Of a stretch of 8,411 nucleotides of DNA, positions 6,572-8,411 are shown in pieces (within the stretch, counting starts at the first letter, position 1; every line of letters starts with the position of its first letter). Source of the DNA: Deltaproteobacteria bacterium (GTDB lineage: Bacteria > Myxococcota > Myxococcia > Myxococcales > 40CM-4-68-19); the NCBI GenBank assembly GCA_005879095.1, contig VBLM01000331.1, forward strand, positions 1-8,411, written 5' to 3'. A model generated the notes under the pieces. The model had not been told where the DNA came from and did no database searches. It worked only from the letters and a program-made list of their open reading frames with translations. A program made the translations under genes and the position numbers.

Positions 6572-7450
6572 GGGTCCTCGGCACAGTGCTGGTGCTCATC
6601 GGCCTCCCCGTGGCGCTGGCGTTGACCGAGGCAATTTCGTTCTACGTGTCGAACCGAAACAACGGCACGATTCTGGATCGCGAATACCTGCTCCACGTCC
6701 CGGCGAGCTACGACCCCACGAAGCCGACGCCGCTCGTCATCAGCATGCACGCCGCCGGGCTGTGGCCGGCGGCGCAGATGGAAATCAGCCGATGGAACGA
6801 GCTCGCCGACCGTCAGGGGTTCATCGTCGTGTACCCGTCAGGCGCGAAGAGCTCCGGCCCAAGGATCTTCCACGTGGACAAGGGACCCGCGCGGATGCGG
6901 GACGTCAGGTTCATCTCGGAGCTGATCGACAAACTGGAGGCGACTTACAACATCGACCCGAGGAGGATCTACGCAAACGGGCTCTCTGGCCTTCGTACTC
7001 TCCTGCACGATGTCCGATCGGATCGCGGCCGTCGGGATGGTGGCGGCTGCACAACTCCTGCCGTTCAGCTGGTGTACCGACGCTCGCCCGGTGCCGATGA
7101 TTGCCTTTCACGGGACGGCCGATCGGGCTGTTCCGTACAACGGCGGGACGTCGTGGGTCGCGCCCGATTCGTTTCCAAACGTCCTGACCTGGACCAGGAA
7201 TTGGGCTCGAAGAAACGGGTGCGCGCCGAACCCGAGCGATGCTGCGGTGGCCGAGGACGTCACCCGTCGCGCCTACACGGACTGCGCTCGCAATGCGGAC
7301 GTGGTGCTCTACACGATCCACGGCGGAGGTCACACCTGGCCCGGCGGCAAGCCGCTGCCGGAATGGTTCGTCGGAACCACCAGCCGCAGCATCGACGCCA
7401 CGAGCCGGATGTGGGAGTTCTTCCGCGAGCATCCGCTCGCGAGTCGGTAG
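6568..7450 (+). pseudogene. PHB depolymerase/LpqC-like esterase, frameshifted at the catalytic serine loop
   Basis: A serine hydrolase of the poly(3-hydroxybutyrate) depolymerase-like (COG3509/LpqC) type, probably membrane-anchored or secreted: residues 2-27 of the first frame (VLGTVLVLIGLPVALALTEAI) form a signal or anchor. The first frame (GTG 6568 to 6987) gives DREYLLHVPASYDP, PLVISMHAAGLWP, QGFIVVYPSG and YNIDPRRIYANGLS, ending at the expected nucleophile Ser140. Reading then moves to another frame at 6989: AFVLSCTMSDRIAAVG, AFHGTADRAVPYNGG (acid Asp) and LYTIHGGGHTWPGG (base His), to TAG 7448. The family usually reads GLSNGGGMAF here, so about NGGGM is gone: 14 bases if the lone G at 6988 is a remnant. 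Serine is kept but the glycine after it in GxSxG is lost. The GTG start overlaps the permease stop as GTGA. As written it is inactive; a sequencing or assembly gap is the alternative. Confidence 0.85.
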
Positions 7451-7568
7451 TAAGGCTGCCGTTCCTCGCGCTCGAGCCGAGACGCGCGTCTGCCCCGCAC
7501 CGGCACGGCGTAACGCGATTCGTCGCTCTCGAACGCCACTCCACCGCCGCCGCGAAGTGGTCGTAGGG

Positions 7569-7605
7569 CAGGGGCGACGGGAGCGGCCGCTTTCCGTCGC
7601 CCCTG
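7569..7605. terminator. Strong hairpin after the exporter operon, no T-run
   Basis: CAGGGGCGACGG at 7569-7580 pairs perfectly with CCGTCGCCCCTG at 7594-7605: a 12-bp stem with a 13-base loop. The loop contains its own palindrome AGCGGCCGCT (7582-7591), which could extend the stem as a cruciform. It lies 118 bp after the esterase stop and 30 bp before the next gene. No run of T follows on either strand, so it may end transcription by another route, protect the mRNA 3' end, or be a dispersed intergenic repeat. Confidence 0.55.
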
Positions 7606-7635
7606 AAATGACCTCACTCGCGGTAAGTTCTACGC

Positions 7636-7875
7636 GTGGATTTCGAGATTGCCGGAGAGCTTCGCAGTGTCGAAACGATGGCGGTAGGCAGGGGCATCCG
7701 CGAGCTCGCCAGACTCCGGAAGTTCTACGGGCGGGGACGTTGGCGGAAGATGAAGGGACTTGCTACGATTCGGCTGTCGAACGGAAGGATCGTCGACGCA
7801 GAGTTGCACTGGTACGAGGCGCACGGGATCGGGCGGAAGGAATTCAAGATCAAGAGGCTGTTGCCGAAACCATGA
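7636..7875 (+). CDS. Small conserved-looking protein, function unknown
   Basis: 79 residues, basic, no signal or membrane segment. The start is a GTG with a weak purine stretch (GGTAAG, 7622-7627) ahead of it; an internal ATG at 7678 is possible but would drop an ordered N-terminus. Distinctive blocks are MAVGRGIRELARLRKFYGRG, then WRKMKGLATIRLSNG, then AELHWYEAHGIGRKEFKIKR. The second half looks like a small beta-hairpin unit (a strand, an SNGR turn, then a strand with the HWYEAHG motif) followed by a lysine-rich tail. The spacing of charged and aromatic residues and its tight pairing with the next gene argue that it is real. I have an impression of similar small hypothetical proteins in other bacteria but cannot name a family. 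The stop overlaps the next start (ATGA), so the two are probably translated together. Confidence 0.75.
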   Translation: MDFEIAGELRSVETMAVGRGIRELARLRKFYGRGRWRKMKGLATIRLSNGRIVDAELHWYEAHGIGRKEFKIKRLLPKP

Positions 7876-8105
7876 CCAAGTCGCGCAAGAAGAAGAGCTT
7901 CGTGGTGTGCCTGTCGAACGATGGGTACGCCGCATCGCTAGAGCGCCGGAAGATCTACGTCGCCATCCGCGACGCGGCGGCCGAGCGCAATGGGCTATTG
8001 CGCGTCATCGACGAGTCCGGCGACGACTATCTTTATTCCCGCGAGCGCTTCGCGCATCTCAAGCTGCCGCGGGAGCTGCAGCAGGCATTGGCAGCAGTCG
8101 GCTGA
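7872..8105 (+). CDS. Small uncharacterised protein, partner of the preceding gene
   Basis: 77 residues. The ATG at 7872 overlaps the preceding stop as ATGA. The N-terminus is highly basic (MTKSRKKKSFVVCLSNDG), followed by ASLERRKIYVAIRD, then GLLRVIDESGDDYLYSRERF and a short helical end. The alternation suggests a small, mostly beta domain. An RRKIYVAI strand followed by a VIDESGDDYLY strand resembles conserved hypothetical proteins that I cannot tie to a function. A longer open frame in the same phase extends upstream to 7239 but overlaps the esterase and has non-protein composition, so this start is preferred. A two-gene module with a regulatory or toxin-antitoxin-like role is possible but unsupported by any motif. 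Confidence 0.75.
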   Translation: MTKSRKKKSFVVCLSNDGYAASLERRKIYVAIRDAAAERNGLLRVIDESGDDYLYSRERFAHLKLPRELQQALAAVG

Positions 8106-8174
8106 GCACACGCGGCATCCAGCTTCTGCGTCCAAGTCGACGAATCCAGCCCAGTTCAACTGCCTGGAGGGCCT

Positions 8175-8411
8175 ATGGGAGACGCGCTCGTCGTTGCCAA
8201 CGTGCCCGAAGAAGCCTTCATGCTCGAAGGGCTTTGTGATTACGCGAACGGCAAGACGGTGCGCCTGGCCGATCTGTATCGCAACGAGCGGAAGCTCTTC
8301 CGCTTCGGAAAAGGAAGGGCAGAGCTTCTACGGCGACACCCGAACGCCTTCTATCAACTTCCGATCCGCAGGAACGAAATCTGGGAACCGCCCGAAGAGC
8401 CGACGAAAAAG
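8175..8411 (+). CDS. Uncharacterised gene, 5' part only (runs off the right edge)
   Basis: 79 codons are visible with no stop before the window ends. The ATG at 8175 is preceded by GGAGG at 8166-8170, 4 nt away, a good ribosome site. It begins MGDALVVANVPEEAFMLEGL and continues with charged and aromatic residues (LADLYRNERKLFRFGKGR, HPNAFYQLPIRRNEIWE), soluble and without a signal peptide. It starts 69 bp after the previous small gene, on the same strand, so it may share its transcript. Not recognised; the true length is unknown. Confidence 0.65.
   Translation, partial: MGDALVVANVPEEAFMLEGLCDYANGKTVRLADLYRNERKLFRFGKGRAELLRRHPNAFYQLPIRRNEIWEPPEEPTKK

Noticed and set aside
6262..7566. One long frame covering the end of the permease and the esterase N-terminus
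   Set aside because: Only 6568-6987 of it is protein-like; before that it is a shadow of the permease and after that it is the wrong frame of the esterase.
1..8411. CRISPR array, tRNA, rRNA, insertion sequence or prophage genes
   Set aside because: No regularly spaced repeats, no tRNA-like cloverleaf, no transposase, integrase or phage protein was found on reading both strands.

Overview
This is a GC-rich stretch (by eye about two thirds G+C) from a bacterium with Gram-negative-style secreted and lipid-anchored proteins. The gene families and the use of GTG starts suit an environmental proteobacterium, myxobacterium-like lineage or acidobacterium. The sequence alone does not fix the phylum. 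There are no rRNA or tRNA genes, no CRISPR array and no transposase.

Layout: (1) positions 1-153 may hold the 3' end of a gene running in from the left (weak). (2) 189-1700 (+) is a 503-residue exported TPR-type protein with a conserved histidine-rich core. (3) 1701-1927 is a non-coding gap with a small palindrome. (4) 1928-3397 (-) is a 489-residue predicted lipoprotein with one divergent InlB-type B-repeat followed by about 360 residues I cannot assign. (5) 3398-3582 is a divergent intergenic region. (6) 3583-7450 (+) is a compact four-gene run: an alpha/beta hydrolase with an aspartate nucleophile, an ABC ATPase, a large ABC-2 type permease and a PHB-depolymerase/LpqC-like esterase. (7) A 12-bp-stem hairpin lies at 7569-7605. 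(8) 7636-8411 (+) holds three small uncharacterised genes; the first two overlap by ATGA and the third runs off the right edge.

The four-gene run is tightly packed: a 13-bp gap, then two GTGA stop/start overlaps, with GTG starts for genes two to four. It looks like one transcript encoding an ABC-2 exporter plus two hydrolases. Two of the four genes are broken as written. The ATPase loses about 16 residues around its ABC signature loop and the esterase loses about 5 residues just after its catalytic serine. Both lesions shift the frame by the same phase. The permease between them stays open but carries an internal duplication of a 39-residue membrane segment. The cluster may therefore be decaying or rearranged, or the assembly may have lost short GC-rich pieces. 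This is the most interesting part of the window.
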